This document shows, piece by piece, positions 14,087 to 15,505 of a stretch of 15,505 nt of DNA. The notes under the pieces are model-generated. The model was not told the DNA's origin, ran no database searches, and worked only from the letters and a program-made list of their open reading frames with translations. Origin of the DNA: Mycobacterium sp. (GTDB lineage: Bacteria; Actinomycetota; Actinomycetes; Mycobacteriales; Mycobacteriaceae); the NCBI GenBank assembly GCA_025965815.1, contig JAOPWF010000576.1:1-15505 (forward strand), written 5' to 3'. The position numbers and the translations under genes were made by a program. Within the stretch, counting starts at the first letter, position 1; each line of letters begins with the position of its first letter.

Positions 14087-15505
14087 TTAGAACGCCGCTT
14101 CGTCGAGCTCCATGACCTCGTTGTCGAGTGTCTCGAGCACCGTGCGGGTGCTGGTCAGCAGCGGCAGGAAGTTCTTCGCGAAGAACGACGCGACCGCGAT
14201 CTTGCCTTCATAGAAGGCGCGATCCGCACCACTGGCTCCGGCATCGAGGGCCTCGATGGCGACCGCGGCCTGACGCTGCAGCAGCCACCCGATGACCAGA
14301 TCGCCGACGCTCATCAGGAAGCGCACCGAGCCAAGGCCCACCTTGTAGACACTGGCGGTTTCCTCCTGCGCGGCCATCAGGTAGCCGGTCAGCGATGCCG
14401 CCATGCCCTGCACGTCCTGCAGCGCGGTGGCAAGCAGCTCACGCTCACCCTTGAGCCGGCCGTTGCCGGACTCGTTGGTGACGAACGCCTCGATCTCGCC
14501 CGCCACGTGAGCCAGCGCCACACCCTTGTCGCGGACGATCTTGCGGAAGAAGAAGTCCTGCGCCTGGATGGCGGTGGTGCCCTCGTAGAGCGAGTCGATC
14601 TTCGCGTCGCGGATGTACTGCTCGATCGGGTAGTCCTGCAGGAAGCCGGAACCACCGTAGGTCTGCAGGCTCTCGGTGAGCTTGGCGTAGGCCTGCTCGG
14701 AGCCGACACCCTTGACGATCGGCAGCAGCAGATCGTTGATCCGCACCGCCAGCTCCGTGTCGACACCGTGCAGCGCCTTGGCGACGGCGGCGTCTTGATA
14801 GGAGGCGGTATAGGTGTACAGCGCGCGCAGACCCTCGGCGTAGGCCTTCTGCGTCATCAGGCTGCGACGCACGTCCGGGTGATGCGTGATGGTCACGCGT
14901 GGCGCGGTCTTGTCCGTCATCTGGGTCAGGTCAGCGCCCTGCACGCGGGTCTTGGCGTACTCCAGCGCATTCAGGTAACCGGTCGACAGGGTGGCGATCG
15001 CCTTGGTGCCGACCATCATGCGGGCCTGTTCGATCACATCGAACATCTGCGCAATACCCTCGTGCACCTCGCCGACGAGCCAGCCCTTGGCGTGCACGCC
15101 GTGCTGGCCGAAGGTGAGCTCGCAGGTCGCGGAGACCTTCAGGCCCATCTTGTGCTCGACGTTGGTGACGTACACGCCGTTGCGCTCGCCGATCTCGCCG
15201 GTCTCTAAGTCGAACAGGTACTTCGGCACGAAGAACAGCGACAGACCCTTGGTGCCGGGTCCGGCGCCCTCGGGGCGGGCCAGCACCAGGTGCAAGATGT
15301 TCTCGCCGATGTCGTCGGCGTCACCCGAGGTGATGAAGCGCTTCACGCCGTCGATGTGCCAGGAGCCGTCCTCCTGCTTGACGGCCTTGGTGCGGCCTGC
15401 GCCGACGTCGGAGCCGGCGTCGGGCTCGGTGAGCACCATGGTCGCGGTCCAACCGCGCTCGGCGGCCAGAACCGCCCACTTCTTCTGCTCCTCGGTACCG
15501 AGGTT
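14087..15505 (-). CDS. fadE5: Acyl-CoA dehydrogenase FadE5 (N-terminus beyond right edge)
   Basis: The C-terminal 472 residues of a large acyl-CoA dehydrogenase matching Rv0244c (about 611 residues); the frame is open to base 15505 and reads [19 protein letters not shown] at the edge. FadE5 carries out the first, FAD-dependent step of beta-oxidation on a broad range of acyl-CoAs. Visible features are [17 protein letters not shown] and [20 protein letters not shown] (middle beta domain, FAD/substrate contacts), the C-terminal helical domain with [20 protein letters not shown], and [20 protein letters not shown], whose Glu (codon 14582-14584) is the catalytic base, Glu447 in the studied mycobacterial enzyme. 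The extra C-terminal helical domain is typical of this long subgroup (ACADVL/FadE5-type). It ends in TAA, has its own terminator, and converges with fadA2. Confidence 0.96.
   Translation of the reverse strand, partial: NLGTEEQKKWAVLAAERGWTATMVLTEPDAGSDVGAGRTKAVKQEDGSWHIDGVKRFITSGDADDIGENILHLVLARPEGAGPGTKGLSLFFVPKYLFDLETGEIGERNGVYVTNVEHKMGLKVSATCELTFGQHGVHAKGWLVGEVHEGIAQMFDVIEQARMMVGTKAIATLSTGYLNALEYAKTRVQGADLTQMTDKTAPRVTITHHPDVRRSLMTQKAYAEGLRALYTYTASYQDAAVAKALHGVDTELAVRINDLLLPIVKGVGSEQAYAKLTESLQTYGGSGFLQDYPIEQYIRDAKIDSLYEGTTAIQAQDFFFRKIVRDKGVALAHVAGEIEAFVTNESGNGRLKGERELLATALQDVQGMAASLTGYLMAAQEETASVYKVGLGSVRFLMSVGDLVIGWLLQRQAAVAIEALDAGASGADRAFYEGKIAVASFFAKNFLPLLTSTRTVLETLDNEVMELDEAAF

Noticed and set aside
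13871..15208. A 445-codon plus-strand open frame over the fadA2 end and fadE5
   Set aside because: It overlaps the terminators and the clear fadE5 coding frame; its composition is that of an antisense shadow.
1..15505. CRISPR arrays, tRNA/rRNA, insertion sequences, prophage, toxin-antitoxin or defence genes
   Set aside because: No regularly spaced repeats, no tRNA-like cloverleaf noticed, and no transposase, integrase or nuclease motifs in any plausible reading frame.

Overview
The window comes from a high-GC actinobacterium, almost certainly a rapid-growing Mycobacterium/Mycolicibacterium. The gene order follows the Mycobacterium tuberculosis stretch Rv0226c-Rv0228 and then Rv0236c-Rv0244c, recognised from memory of that chromosome rather than by a search. 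The segment that holds Rv0229c-Rv0235c in M. tuberculosis is reduced here to one broken remnant, and the vapBC24 toxin-antitoxin position is occupied by a different small gene.

Left part (1-2863): the start of a membrane protein running off the left edge, then a DUF3068/PorA-family membrane protein (both minus strand), and a divergent acyltransferase-3 membrane enzyme (plus). Next (2930-3307, minus) is a fused, internally deleted remnant of a phosphotriesterase (php-like) and an acyl-CoA synthetase (fadD-like). The centre (3344-7844, minus) is the small DUF2613 protein overlapping the very large arabinofuranosyltransferase gene aftD, which acts in arabinogalactan/lipoarabinomannan assembly. 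Divergent from it (plus) are lpqI, a lipoprotein beta-N-acetylglucosaminidase of peptidoglycan recycling, a TetR-family regulator and a small acidic protein of unknown function.

Right part (10202-15505): htdX and fabG4 (minus), fadA2 (plus) and fadE5 (minus, running off the right edge). Together these encode the four activities of a fatty acyl beta-oxidation cycle: dehydrogenase, hydratase, 3-oxoacyl reductase/3-hydroxyacyl dehydrogenase and thiolase. The hydratase and reductase belong to families specific for (R)-3-hydroxyacyl intermediates.

The main non-genic signals are: (1) a 16-bp inverted repeat, CTTACTC-TG-GAGTAAG, found between fabG4 and fadA2 and, with one mismatch, directly upstream of the TetR gene, suggesting this regulator controls the beta-oxidation genes and itself; (2) a family of about 47-bp GC-rich repeats, two good copies and one degenerate, one of which forms the C-terminal tail of the acyltransferase and another of which lies between fabG4 and htdX; (3) an in-frame 36-bp duplication in aftD that encloses a piece resembling that repeat; and (4) a pair of opposed terminator hairpins between fadA2 and fadE5. 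I found no tRNA, rRNA, CRISPR array, insertion sequence, prophage or defence system. There is no gene-free stretch over 300 bases; the largest gap, between the DUF3068 and acyltransferase starts (1354-1609), holds a degenerate repeat copy and a presumed divergent promoter.
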